From Candidatus Berkelbacteria bacterium Licking1014_7 (GTDB taxonomy: Bacteria; Patescibacteriota; UBA1384; GWA2-35-9; CG2-30-39-44), in assembly GCA_007376535.1 (NCBI GenBank), contig VMGK01000011.1, positions 1 through 40,902 on the forward strand: a stretch of DNA of 40,902 nucleotides. Direction: 5' to 3'. How positions within the stretch are numbered: the first letter of the stretch is position 1; each line of letters begins with the position of its first letter. The notes below the pieces were generated by a model. The model did not search any database. It was not told where the DNA came from and worked only from the letters and a program-made list of their open reading frames with translations. Shown piece by piece: positions 16,533 through 24,446 of the stretch. The position numbers and the translations under genes were made by a program.

Positions 16533-17288
16533 ATGGGTATTCTAAGATTAGTGATCTTCGGATTACCGCTTTGTATTCTTCAAGTCGCGATAATCGTTGA
16601 TCCAAAATGCCGACCTGCCTTCTATATTCTAGAATTGCCTTTGATTATCGGCATCGGAATTCCTCTGATTATCTTTTTCGTCTGGAAGATGTTTTTCTCT
16701 CATTTGAGTAATAAAATTTCTTCCTCTTATTGGGGCGCTAGTCTGGTGGTGATTGTCCCTGTCTATCTTGTTTATCTTTTCTTTTCTCACGAACCGCGAT
16801 TTTTTTATGGTCTTTGGCTAATGGGACAAGTTTTCTGTTGTCTTTATTGTCTTTCAATTTTGACTATCGGCATCTTAACCATTGACATTCTTGGTTTTCT
16901 TCTGCTTTTCACGCCATTGCTGGCTTATGGTTTCCATCCTCAAATCACTCAGCATTTTAGCTGGGCCGCCGGTCAACAACTTAGCACTTATTGGATTTGG
17001 CTTGCTCCCTTGATTATGCTCTGCGTTTATTTGGGTTTCTGGCTGCTTAAAAATGGCTGGCTTTGGGAATATCTGGAAAAAACGCTCTCGCCTGTTCAAT
17101 TTTACCTTCTTGATGGGTTTATTAACCTAATAGTAACAGTTATTACAGTAGCGATCTTATTTGTTGTGTATTGTGTTGGTATTGTCTTCTTTTTCGCGCT
17201 CGCGTGCGGGTTTGTGGCTATGCTTGGAATGGGCAGTATACTTGCTCCAATTTTGGGTCTTCCTAAACCACCGTGTTGGGATTGGTAG
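16533..17288 (+). CDS. Polytopic membrane protein of unknown function
   Basis: A 251-residue protein almost wholly made of hydrophobic stretches, about seven predicted membrane helices, with short loops and no recognisable catalytic motif. It ends in LGLPKPPCWDW. The start is set by a very strong ribosome site, AAGGAGGTGA at 16517-16526, fully complementary to the 16S rRNA 3' end and among the strongest in the window. The 194 bases in front contain a CCCGCC/GGCGGG hairpin (16361-16375) and no gene. It resembles no family I know. Confidence 0.6.
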   Translation: MGILRLVIFGLPLCILQVAIIVDPKCRPAFYILELPLIIGIGIPLIIFFVWKMFFSHLSNKISSSYWGASLVVIVPVYLVYLFFSHEPRFFYGLWLMGQVFCCLYCLSILTIGILTIDILGFLLLFTPLLAYGFHPQITQHFSWAAGQQLSTYWIWLAPLIMLCVYLGFWLLKNGWLWEYLEKTLSPVQFYLLDGFINLIVTVITVAILFVVYCVGIVFFFALACGFVAMLGMGSILAPILGLPKPPCWDW

Positions 17289-17289
17289 A

Positions 17290-17349
17290 GGACTTTAGAG
17301 AATGCTTTCCATCAGGGACAGTCCTTTTTTAGGGACAGTCCTTTTTTTT
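17290..17349 (+). terminator. Terminator-like region with a tandem 17-bp repeat
   Basis: AGGACT just after the stop can pair with AGTCCT followed by a T run. The block AGGGACAGTCCTTTTTT occurs twice in tandem (17314-17330 and 17331-17347), giving two T tracts. It would end transcription of the membrane protein gene. Confidence 0.5.
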
Positions 17350-17430
17350 ATTGCAATTACTAATTTACTTCTATCTTTCGTTATTTTACTGGTTTCGCTA
17401 CAGGAGGGAGACGGTTCTCTTTCGGGATTT

Positions 17431-17488
17431 CAAGTTTTTCTTTGCCTGCCCTCCGTAGCCTTGGCGTAGGATGGGGCGGCAAATTCTT
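17431..17488. repeat. 58-bp identical repeat, copy 1
   Basis: This is the first of four perfectly identical 58-bp copies (others at 21190, 22809 and 23723), all in the same orientation. It runs from CAAGTTTTTC to GGCAAATTCTT and contains an imperfect hairpin: TTTGCC-TGCCC-TCC pairs with GGA-TGGGGC-GGCAAA. It lies in the 339-base gene-free stretch 17289-17627; the remainder of that stretch holds the terminator and AT-rich DNA with no supported gene. Confidence 0.93.
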
Positions 17489-17627
17489 TAATTATTTTTT
17501 ATGTTCTTTGCTTTTTTATCACCGTAATTACAGCAGTTATAAATAAAAAGTCCCTTTTACTGTTCCATCTACATGAGAAGTTTTATAAAGACTCAAACCA
17601 GTATGCCGAATATCGCCTATTATAAAT

Positions 17628-19040
17628 TTATAATTTCTCAACAAAAATTGGCGTGTCGGAAAGTTTGATACTGCCAGCGTCTATTTCTTGGCTTTCGCCG
17701 TAAATATCAGTTACTTTTACTTTTCCGGAAATTTCAGCGGGTAATTGCGCGCTTCCCCACAAGACATAGACTGCTTTATTCCCGTTAATAAATTTATACT
17801 GACCGATTTGACTTGTTGCGCCGCTGTTATCATCTTTCCCTTCTGTAAATTTTTCCTGCAGTGTTTCTATCTTACCGAAAGAATTAATCTTATCCACTAA
17901 ATTCAGATAAACTTTGTGGGTTGAGTTATTTGAGAGATCTATTTTGGGTTTTGGCTCCTTTTTATCTTTTTCGCCTTCTTTGGGTGGTTTGAATGCGTCG
18001 GGATTATCCCAAGTTGTCCAATTTTCAATGTAAAACAATTTGTCAGCACCTTGCGCTAAAGCAAAAACAGACGATTTGGCTAATGTCCTGTTAAACTCCT
18101 CAATATCTTTCGGCTTATCTTGCAACTCGCCAAACTGGACTTCTGTCACCCAAACCGGCTTGTCTTTAATGCCAAATTTCTCTAAATATTTTTTAAACTT
18201 CATTACATACATATCTTCTCTTTTCTCGTCAGTATTGATGGTATGAATATTGGCAATATCAAAATAGTTTCCCCCGCCGCCAGCCAATATAGGATTCCAA
18301 AAATCCTGAAAATTCTGCTGCATGCCAGCCATCCCAGCATGGGCGACTTTCGCTTCTGAATCGGCTTTTTTAACAGCCTCATAAGATGTTTTTAAGATTT
18401 CTAAATATTCTTGAGAACTTCCGACAAAAAATTTCAATTCCTCGCCTGCTCCACCAATACCTCCGCCCTGCATTTCCGGTTCGTTCATTATTTCCCAGTA
18501 TTTTATAGGAGTTTTTAGGCCGGGAGCATCATTCACTCCATCGCCATCATACCTTTCAACGACTTTTTCAACAAAATTAGCATAGGCCTTTATATCGCAT
18601 GGCGCACCTATTTTTAGATCTTCATCACTATTTTTCAAATGCCCTGTCGCTTTATATTTATCTCCCTGACGACAAACATCTTGATCCCAATTCGCATAAG
18701 GCCAGACCATGGCAATATGATAAACATCTCCCGAGAAATAGTCATCTTTCCCCTTTAATCCTTCATCTGTAAAAGTCCAATCATATTCTCCTTTTTCCTT
18801 TTCTATTTCGTTCCAGGTAATTGGCAATCCTCGCATCCAGTAAGCTCCTTTTTCGCCGGCTACTTTGGACAGATGAGTAGCTTCTTTTTGAGGATCTATT
18901 TGAGGTATCCTATCCTCGATTCCTACCGGCTCGCTTTCCGGCTTTGGCTGGAGATACCTTTGCCGAACAACAAGCCCGCCGATGCCCAGACCGGCGAGAA
19001 TTAAAATGACTAATATAATTACTAATACCTTTTTCTTCAA
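17628..19040 (-). CDS. Membrane-anchored glycoside hydrolase, clan GH-A (GH39/GH5-like)
   Basis: A 470-residue protein. Residues 4-25 form a signal anchor (VLVIILVILILAGLGIGG), so the rest is outside. The TIM-barrel part shows KYWEIMNEPE (acid/base Glu187 in the NEP motif) and KPVWVTEVQFG (nucleophile Glu300), the spacing and context of clan GH-A retaining enzymes; IANIHTIN near 264 is another barrel strand end. A small beta domain follows after about residue 390. It is preceded by the propeller-protein gene with an 18-base gap, so the two are probably co-expressed. Substrate is unknown; GH39-type activities on xylosides or iduronides are only one option. Confidence 0.75.
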   Translation of the reverse strand: MKKKVLVIILVILILAGLGIGGLVVRQRYLQPKPESEPVGIEDRIPQIDPQKEATHLSKVAGEKGAYWMRGLPITWNEIEKEKGEYDWTFTDEGLKGKDDYFSGDVYHIAMVWPYANWDQDVCRQGDKYKATGHLKNSDEDLKIGAPCDIKAYANFVEKVVERYDGDGVNDAPGLKTPIKYWEIMNEPEMQGGGIGGAGEELKFFVGSSQEYLEILKTSYEAVKKADSEAKVAHAGMAGMQQNFQDFWNPILAGGGGNYFDIANIHTINTDEKREDMYVMKFKKYLEKFGIKDKPVWVTEVQFGELQDKPKDIEEFNRTLAKSSVFALAQGADKLFYIENWTTWDNPDAFKPPKEGEKDKKEPKPKIDLSNNSTHKVYLNLVDKINSFGKIETLQEKFTEGKDDNSGATSQIGQYKFINGNKAVYVLWGSAQLPAEISGKVKVTDIYGESQEIDAGSIKLSDTPIFVEKL

Positions 19041-19058
19041 TTTTAATTCCTTCCCAAA

Positions 19059-21062
19059 CTAATTATTTGTTTCCGTCACTGAAATATCGCTGTAGCCGCA
19101 GGTGCCGATATTATCTGCCGCAGCATCATAGACCCAGCCAAGAGAGTCGCCGGTTTGCGGTTTTAAAGTAAGAGACTCCTTTTTCACCAGATGCTTTATA
19201 CCGTCTGCTGTGGTGTAGTTTAAGTTAAGCGAAACAGCAGCTGCTTTCGCTTTATCTTGATTTACTACAACCATATTACAATAGATTTTGTATTTGTCTG
19301 AAGTGGCCGGTGATGTTTTTACCATTTCATAGCATTGATCTTTGGTTTTATTCCATCTAACACAGGTATCTTTTAAGGAACCGCATCCTTTGCCCGCACA
19401 CGATCTTCCCGTTTCTCCAAATTCACGAATTCTCACATCAACGGAGTCGGAAACGCGCGTTGCATTTTTGATAAAATCGGAGTCGTCGTCTTTGGCTGTC
19501 TCTGTTTTTTGTGTTTGACTTGTCTCCACTTTTTCTGTCGGTGTCGATTGCGAGTCATCTGTTTTGAGATCTTTCTTGGGCAAAATAAAGAACACAACAA
19601 TAGCTCCACAAACCAGTGCTACGGCTAATACTCCAAAGAGTATGGTCAGTAAAGTTTTTTTACTTAATCTATTTTTTCGATAGAAAGCATAGGCTGCTAC
19701 TACTGAAACAAGCGCTAAAACGATTACCGCTAAAGATAAAATAATGATTGATGATGGTTTTGCGTTTTTGTCTTGCTGTTCGACAGAGGCGTCGGTCTGC
19801 GATTTGGCCTCTTTTTTTTCGCCGAGAGCGTAAAAATATCCTCCCTCGTCTCCTAGATAAATAGTGCCATCTTGGGCGACTGCGGGCGATGAGGCAAAAC
19901 CGGCTCCATTAACATTTTTCCATCTCCAAAGCTCTTTGCCGGTTGTATCAAGAGCGTACAATGTGTCAAAAACGTCGGCAAAAATTAAAATCCCGTCTTT
20001 TGAAAGCGGCGCGCTGGTGATGATAGTTTCCTTGCCCGGATAGCCTTCAAATAACTTTGGGTCTTTGCCAACTTTTACATCAAAATGCCATTTTTCTTTG
20101 CCGGTTTTTTGGTCCAGAGCGTAAAAATTGCCGTCCCATGAACCGATATAGATATTCCCGTCGCTGCCGATTGTCGGCATCGCGCTGATGCCGCTGCCGG
20201 TCTTGAAGCGCCATTTTTCGGTGCCATCTGAGTTAATAGCATAAACGTACCCTTCTTTTGAGCCGGTAAATATCGTGTTGTCGGGCCCAATGGCTGCCGG
20301 TCCTTCGAGCCATTGCTCAAGCATAAACTCCCATTTTTTCTTTCCATCCGAGGTCAGGGCAATAATTTTTCCCTTGTTATCGGTCGGATTGGCGGCGCCC
20401 GAGATAACCGTGCCATCGTCAGCAATACTCGGCACTATACTTATACCCGAGGGTTCGGGAGAAAACCATTTTTTAGTACCGTCGGGATTTATAGCATAAA
20501 GCCCTGATTCTCCGCTTTTCCCTTCAAATCGAGCCGTACCGATATAAATAGTGCCATCGGGTCCGATATTTGGTCCATTCCAAAAATCGTTATCCCAATT
20601 TATCGGGAAACGCCATTTTTCAGTGCCATCGGGATTAAGCGCGTGAAGATAGTCGGAAGCCGTATTGATATAAATAGTTCCGTCCTTGGCGATAGCCGGA
20701 CTTGCCATAATTGCCTTGGACGTATTCCACCTTGCATCATACGACGGCTCGGTAAGCTTGACCTTCCATTTAACCGAGCCGTCCTTATTAAAGGCGTAGA
20801 AAAAACCGTCGTGCGAGCCAACATAGATGGTGCCATCAGCACCAATAACCGGGGACGATTCTATCGCGCTTTCGGCTTTGTAGCTCCAGAGTAGCTCCTT
20901 TTTGCCCTTGCCTATCTCATAAGGACTAGAGTTTGTGTGCTTTGCATCATGCCCAAAAAGAGGCCATGGAGGGTCAGCCGTTTGGGCAAGGGTGCTACTA
21001 GCCGAAAAAGTCCAAACAACAATTAAAACTGAAATGACATAAAGCCAAGTTTTTTGTGTCAC
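19059..21062 (-). CDS. Membrane protein with PQQ-like beta-propeller and Cys-rich C-terminal domain
   Basis: A 667-residue protein. Residues about 5-25 are a signal sequence ending at AQT. Residues about 30-415 contain some eight blades with the recurring pattern DGTIYVGSxDGxFYA and WxF at 40-60-residue steps, as in PQQ-like/BamB-type propellers. Two membrane helices follow (about 440-465 and 475-497), then an outside domain with six cysteines (SCAGKGCG, DTC, DQCY, IYCN, GTCGY). I chose the GTG at 21062, behind GGAGGGGAC, because the in-frame sequence upstream to 21188 is Arg/Gly-rich translated repeat DNA. Ligand binding or scaffold function is inferred; PQQ itself need not bind. Confidence 0.75.
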   Translation of the reverse strand: MTQKTWLYVISVLIVVWTFSASSTLAQTADPPWPLFGHDAKHTNSSPYEIGKGKKELLWSYKAESAIESSPVIGADGTIYVGSHDGFFYAFNKDGSVKWKVKLTEPSYDARWNTSKAIMASPAIAKDGTIYINTASDYLHALNPDGTEKWRFPINWDNDFWNGPNIGPDGTIYIGTARFEGKSGESGLYAINPDGTKKWFSPEPSGISIVPSIADDGTVISGAANPTDNKGKIIALTSDGKKKWEFMLEQWLEGPAAIGPDNTIFTGSKEGYVYAINSDGTEKWRFKTGSGISAMPTIGSDGNIYIGSWDGNFYALDQKTGKEKWHFDVKVGKDPKLFEGYPGKETIITSAPLSKDGILIFADVFDTLYALDTTGKELWRWKNVNGAGFASSPAVAQDGTIYLGDEGGYFYALGEKKEAKSQTDASVEQQDKNAKPSSIIILSLAVIVLALVSVVAAYAFYRKNRLSKKTLLTILFGVLAVALVCGAIVVFFILPKKDLKTDDSQSTPTEKVETSQTQKTETAKDDDSDFIKNATRVSDSVDVRIREFGETGRSCAGKGCGSLKDTCVRWNKTKDQCYEMVKTSPATSDKYKIYCNMVVVNQDKAKAAAVSLNLNYTTADGIKHLVKKESLTLKPQTGDSLGWVYDAAADNIGTCGYSDISVTETNN

Positions 21063-21189
21063 AGTCCCCTCCTTACCCCCCTTCCGCCCGCCTCGCCTTG
21101 CCTGCCCGACCGAAACTCGTGAGTGAAGGCGGGAACCGGAGCGGAAAGGACGATTTCCCGCCGTCGCCCTACGGGCTATGGCGGACAAG

Positions 21190-21247
21190 CAAGTTTTTCT
21201 TTGCCTGCCCTCCGTAGCCTTGGCGTAGGATGGGGCGGCAAATTCTT
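21190..21247. repeat. 58-bp identical repeat, copy 2
   Basis: Identical to the copies at 17431, 22809 and 23723. It lies in the gene-free stretch 21063-21456. The 125 bases to its left are unusually GC-rich with short palindromes (for example GCCC-TAC-GGGC near 21165); the 200 bases to its right are AT-rich and hold no gene that I can support. Confidence 0.93.
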
Positions 21248-21456
21248 TTAAACTTTATAATAAATTTTAGAATATGTACCAATGACTTACTGAACTGTTG
21301 CACAAATTTATTCTTTAATAAAACATCGAGCCAGCGTACTTAATGCTTGCTATCCATTTCAATAAGGAAATGCTGAAAAGCGTTTTAATCTGAAAAAACT
21401 CCTATTGGAATAACTTATTTATAAAACATAAACTTTGTTCGGTAATTTGTGGATAA

Positions 21457-22509
21457 CTACGGTTTGTTTTTCAATACATAGTATGTCGCCTTGCCTTTGT
21501 CTTGTTTTTCAATCAGTTCAAGTCCAATTAACTTTTTAAAATCCAAATTCCGCGTCGGTCTGGCACGTTTTGTAAGCAGTGCATAGTCGCTGTCTTTAAT
21601 AAACCCATGTTTTTTAATGTAATCTATTACTATATGGTGATACGATTGTAATTTGGTGGCAGGAGTACTATTTGATTTGGCGAGTTCACCGCCTACGCGC
21701 AACAATTCATCAATAATGCCATCGGTAAAATACTCCAACCATAAGGTAAAATCTATCATATCTTCGAGATCATAATAATTTCCAACTAGGCCTACATTTT
21801 GAAAGTACTTAGTAACATTTTGGTTATAGTAATTTTCAAAACTGAAAAGATTAAAAGTGTTTAACCCCATGCCGGCCAGTAACACTTTTGTGGCCAGTCG
21901 AGCGGTTCGGCCATTACCATCTATGAAGGGATGAATGATGACAAATTGCTTATGGAAAATACCTGCGATAATCAACGGGTCTAGTTTGGCTTTATTTTCA
22001 TTTACATACATAAGCAAATTGTCAATGAGGCGAGGGACATCCTGATGATCGGGAGGAAAATAAATTGGTTGTCGGGTTTGGGGATTATTTACAAATACCG
22101 GCTCTTGTCGAAGATTACTGGATCTAAATTTGTCAATCAAGCCAGCCATAACTATTTTTTGAATATCAAGAATAAGTTTTAAATTAAAAGAATTCTTACC
22201 TTGTTGAAATAGTGTATTGAGATGCTCGAGCGCGCGATTGTAATTAAGAACTTCACGTTCACTATCCCTAACATGCTCTGGCGCGTGTTTCATAATCTTT
22301 TTTACTTCGGTAAGCGGGAGTGGATTTCCTTCAATGCTCGTGGAAGAGTGGGCTGAAACTTCGCGGGCTCTACGTTCAAAATCCAAAAGAACAACTTTTG
22401 AAAAATGACTGTGATTTAATTCGGACACTAATTCAGCAATATGTTTAATATTAGCTAAAAGTCGCGGGGTGATGGTATAGTGAGGTTGAAATATAGTAAG
22501 TTTAGCCAT
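21457..22509 (-). CDS. Fic-domain protein (probable AMPylase), class II layout
   Basis: The 350-residue protein has the complete Fic active-site motif HPFIDGNGRTAR (catalytic His, phosphate-binding Asp-Gly-Asn-Gly-Arg) near residue 205. An inhibitory helix motif TSIEGN near residue 55 fits the S/T-xxx-E-G/N pattern and makes this a class II (N-terminally self-inhibited) Fic protein. A C-terminal winged-helix-like part (about 285-345) is usual for this group. Fic enzymes mostly transfer AMP from ATP to a hydroxyl of a target protein. Start 22509 is preferred over ATG 22515 and the far-upstream frame because TATAAT ends six bases before it. No toxin-antitoxin partner is adjacent. Confidence 0.85.
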   Translation of the reverse strand: MAKLTIFQPHYTITPRLLANIKHIAELVSELNHSHFSKVVLLDFERRAREVSAHSSTSIEGNPLPLTEVKKIMKHAPEHVRDSEREVLNYNRALEHLNTLFQQGKNSFNLKLILDIQKIVMAGLIDKFRSSNLRQEPVFVNNPQTRQPIYFPPDHQDVPRLIDNLLMYVNENKAKLDPLIIAGIFHKQFVIIHPFIDGNGRTARLATKVLLAGMGLNTFNLFSFENYYNQNVTKYFQNVGLVGNYYDLEDMIDFTLWLEYFTDGIIDELLRVGGELAKSNSTPATKLQSYHHIVIDYIKKHGFIKDSDYALLTKRARPTRNLDFKKLIGLELIEKQDKGKATYYVLKNKP

Positions 22510-22544
22510 AGACATATTATAGACGATTATTAGACGAATGGCAA
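22510..22544 (-). promoter_or_regulatory. Leaderless promoter of the Fic gene
   Basis: On the minus strand: TTGCCA (22539-22544), 17 bases, TATAAT (22516-22521), six bases, ATG. The predicted transcript starts at the ATG. The spacer contains GTCTAATA, similar to the promoters of rnpA and the PH-like gene. Confidence 0.7.
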
Positions 22545-22808
22545 CCGACAATTGACATTTGTCGCGGCAAAGCCGCGCTACGGCTGACGCAAGGTTGCCG
22601 ACCCGGTAAATGTTTTGGTAAACGAGTATTCGTTCCTGCCTTCGGGGTTTAAATGCGTGAGTGTAAATTGGCGGTGTCTGTTTGAAAATATCCGAACTGA
22701 AATTGCGTCTGGGCTCGGCGGGCGGAAGGGCAAAGACCAAACCCCCTTTCCGCCCGCCGCACCTGTCCGCCTCTGGCGGAGAAGCGACCCTTTCGGATTG
22801 GACGATTT

Positions 22809-22866
22809 CAAGTTTTTCTTTGCCTGCCCTCCGTAGCCTTGGCGTAGGATGGGGCGGCAAATTCTT
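22809..22866. repeat. 58-bp identical repeat, copy 3
   Basis: Identical to the other three copies. It sits in the 480-base stretch 22510-22989 between the divergent Fic and DUF5320 genes. Left of it, 22545-22808 is GC-rich with palindromes (GCGGC/GCCGC near 22563-22575, GGCGGGCGGAA/TTCCGCCCGCC near 22719-22762, TCCGCC/GGCGGA near 22770-22785) and no gene; open frames across it are translated repeats. Confidence 0.93.
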
Positions 22867-22894
22867 AATTTAATCTTATACCAAATTAAAGGAC

Positions 22895-22925
22895 TTGACA
22901 AGAAATTATTATGAATATATATTCA
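22895..22925 (+). promoter_or_regulatory. Promoter with palindromic operator in front of DUF5320/DUF134
   Basis: TTGACA (22895-22900), 17 bases, TATATT (22918-22923). The perfect 14-bp palindrome TGAATATATATTCA (22912-22925) covers the -10 box, a position where a bound repressor would block polymerase. The transcript would begin near 22930, inside the inverted repeat ATAGATAG/CTATCTAT (22928-22959), giving a 5' hairpin before the ribosome site GGAAGAAGG. Confidence 0.72.
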
Positions 22926-22989
22926 ATATAGATAGTCAAACAAAGGTCGAGCTATCTATTAAAAATTAAGGAAGAAGGTGAAAAAAATT

Positions 22990-23232
22990 ATGCCAAGATT
23001 TGATGGAACTGGTCCAATGGGACAAGGCGCAGGAACTGGCCGAGGTCTAGGCCCTTGCGGGGGCGGTATGAGACGAGGCTGGGGTTGCCGCGGCGGTTAT
23101 GGTTTCGGTTTCAGGAGATTTATTTCTCCTAAAAACGAACTTGCCGCTTTAGAAGATGAGGAAAAAATGCTTGAGGAAGAATTAGCGGCAATCAAAGAAG
23201 AAAAAGCAGCCCTAAAAGACCAGCAAAAGTAA
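22990..23232 (+). CDS. DUF5320 family protein
   Basis: An 80-residue protein opening MPRFDGTGPMGQGAGTGRG and continuing with GPCGGG, RRGWGCRGG and GFGFRR; the second half is a charged coiled coil (about 50-80, with repeated EEE/KEE). This Gly-rich start is the signature of DUF5320, a small family linked to DUF134 regulators and to NifX-like dinitrogenase cofactor proteins in anaerobes and CPR bacteria. Two cysteines could bind metal. GTG at 22978 is an alternative start; the ATG at 22990 fits the family N-terminus. Strong promoter and probable operator upstream. Confidence 0.85.
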   Translation: MPRFDGTGPMGQGAGTGRGLGPCGGGMRRGWGCRGGYGFGFRRFISPKNELAALEDEEKMLEEELAAIKEEKAALKDQQK

Positions 23233-23287
23233 AAGAAGGCACGGGACCGGCCTTCCGCCAAAGGCGGAGGGTCGGGCGACCTTCTTT
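23233..23287 (+). terminator. Hairpin after DUF5320
   Basis: AAAGAAGG right after the stop pairs with CCTTCTTT at 23280-23287; inside it CCT-CCGCC pairs with GGCGG-AGG around an AAA loop. There is only a short T run, so it may be a partial terminator that sets the ratio of DUF5320 to DUF134. Confidence 0.5.
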
Positions 23288-23327
23288 CAATCAAAATTTA
23301 TCATAAAATATAGAAATAATCAATCTT

Positions 23328-23630
23328 ATGCCAAGACCAAGACTTTGTAGAAAAATTAAATTTAATCCAAACATAACCTATTTCAAACCTCAAGGTGTGC
23401 CAATGAGATTTTTAGAAGTTATTAAATTGACGCTTGAAGAAGTCGAAGCTTTGCGACTTAAAAATATTGAAGATCTTGAACAAACAGAATGTGCTAAAAA
23501 AATGAATACATCGCAAAGCACTTTTCAAAGAATTCTTTCGTCTGCTTATAAAAAAATTTCCGTTGCTTTAATTAACGGAAAAGCAATTGAAATTACAAAC
23601 GAAAACATCAAAAAGGAAAAATCAAAATGA
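23328..23630 (+). CDS. DUF134 family helix-turn-helix protein
   Basis: A 100-residue protein starting MPRPRLCRKIKFNP, followed by FKPQGVPM, LTLEEVEALRLKNIEDL and a sigma-70-like HTH, AKKMNTSQSTFQRILSSAYKKI (about 60-82). This order is that of DUF134, predicted DNA-binding proteins usually encoded beside DUF5320 and NifX/NifB-type metal proteins. It is a candidate regulator of its own operon through the palindrome at 22912-22925, which is inference from proximity. No NifX-like partner follows; the next element is a copy of the 58-bp repeat. Confidence 0.85.
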   Translation: MPRPRLCRKIKFNPNITYFKPQGVPMRFLEVIKLTLEEVEALRLKNIEDLEQTECAKKMNTSQSTFQRILSSAYKKISVALINGKAIEITNENIKKEKSK

Positions 23631-23722
23631 GGAAAAGCCCGCTTCTGGCCAAAATAAAGTTCGAGCCGACATTTTTTCAGGTTCTTTGGCGGTTTTTGCC
23701 TCGCAAAGCGAGGCGACAATTT

Positions 23723-23780
23723 CAAGTTTTTCTTTGCCTGCCCTCCGTAGCCTTGGCGTAGGATGGGGCGGCAAATTCTT
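23723..23780. repeat. 58-bp identical repeat, copy 4
   Basis: Identical to the other copies. It ends at the base next to the stop codon of the restriction endonuclease gene (23781-23783). A GCCTCGC/GCGAGGC hairpin lies just before it at 23698-23714. Confidence 0.93.
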
Positions 23781-24446
23781 TTATTGAATTCCGCCCTCGG
23801 CTAATAACGCTTCGGGTTTATACATTCCCTTATTACTCGCGTTAAACTCGTGTTTAACTTGAACCAGCATTTTTTCAAGCGTATAAAGTTTCCAATGAAC
23901 TGGCACGAAAACTGATTTCCCGTTTCTTTTTTCTTTCACTGTTTCAAAACCTACCATCAAATGGCGTGCGTCATGAGTAATTTTAGAACTTTCAGAGGGC
24001 TGAAAATAAAATGCCCTAAAAGACGAACCGATACTTTTTTGATTATAAGTTTTACATTCTAAATATGTTATTCTGCTATCAACATCTTTAATAAAAACAT
24101 CTGGATAGCCAGCGCTTTGGTGTTTGCCATTTGAAGTTAAAGGGATTTCTGCTTTCATGCCCACGCTATTAAGAGCGTCTTTTACAAAAGGTTCTATATG
24201 ATTGCCAACCTCATTTGGTCTTGCTGTTGAAATTCCTGTTTTGTAAGCATTACTAACCGCGATATCCATTGCTTTTGTAAGACGGCTTAATAATTCTTTG
24301 TCTTCTCGGCTATTTTTATCAAAAGCTAAAACTTCATGTCTGGAAATGGCTTTGATAGCAATGGGGAAAGGAATATCCTTTAACGGCTTTAGAAATTTTG
24401 AAATTGTTTCTTCTAATTGTTTTACGTAATTATTTTGGTATGTCAT
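23781..24446 (-). CDS. Type II restriction endonuclease, PD-(D/E)xK type
   Basis: A 221-residue soluble protein with GYPDVFIKD (Asp116) and, 14 residues on, YLECKTYN (Glu130-x-Lys132), the classical PD...ExK nuclease site. Residue Glu85 in NHIEPFV is a plausible additional active-site acid. The ATG overlaps the methyltransferase stop by four bases, so both are made from one message with the methyltransferase first, a common order that protects the host. I cannot assign the recognition sequence. The 3' end abuts a 58-bp repeat. Confidence 0.78.
   Translation of the reverse strand: MTYQNNYVKQLEETISKFLKPLKDIPFPIAIKAISRHEVLAFDKNSREDKELLSRLTKAMDIAVSNAYKTGISTARPNEVGNHIEPFVKDALNSVGMKAEIPLTSNGKHQSAGYPDVFIKDVDSRITYLECKTYNQKSIGSSFRAFYFQPSESSKITHDARHLMVGFETVKEKRNGKSVFVPVHWKLYTLEKMLVQVKHEFNASNKGMYKPEALLAEGGIQ

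Noticed and set aside
21063-21188. Longer N-terminus for the propeller protein (start at 21188)
   Set aside because: The added 42 residues come from GC-rich repeat DNA and would bury the signal peptide; the GTG at 21062 has a good ribosome site.
22578-22901. Open frames across 22.5-22.9 kb rich in Arg, Gly and Pro
   Set aside because: They translate GC-rich palindromic repeats (including the YGGQA-type reading of the 58-bp repeat), not conserved proteins.
17431-23780. The repeat-separated modules as an integron cassette array with attC sites
   Set aside because: The repeats lack recognisable GTTRRRY core sites, the genes point in both directions, and no integrase gene is in the window. A cassette-like arrangement remains possible but not a classical integron.
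17431-23780. CRISPR array
   Set aside because: Only four copies occur, spaced 0.9 to 3.8 kb apart with genes between, and there are no cas genes.
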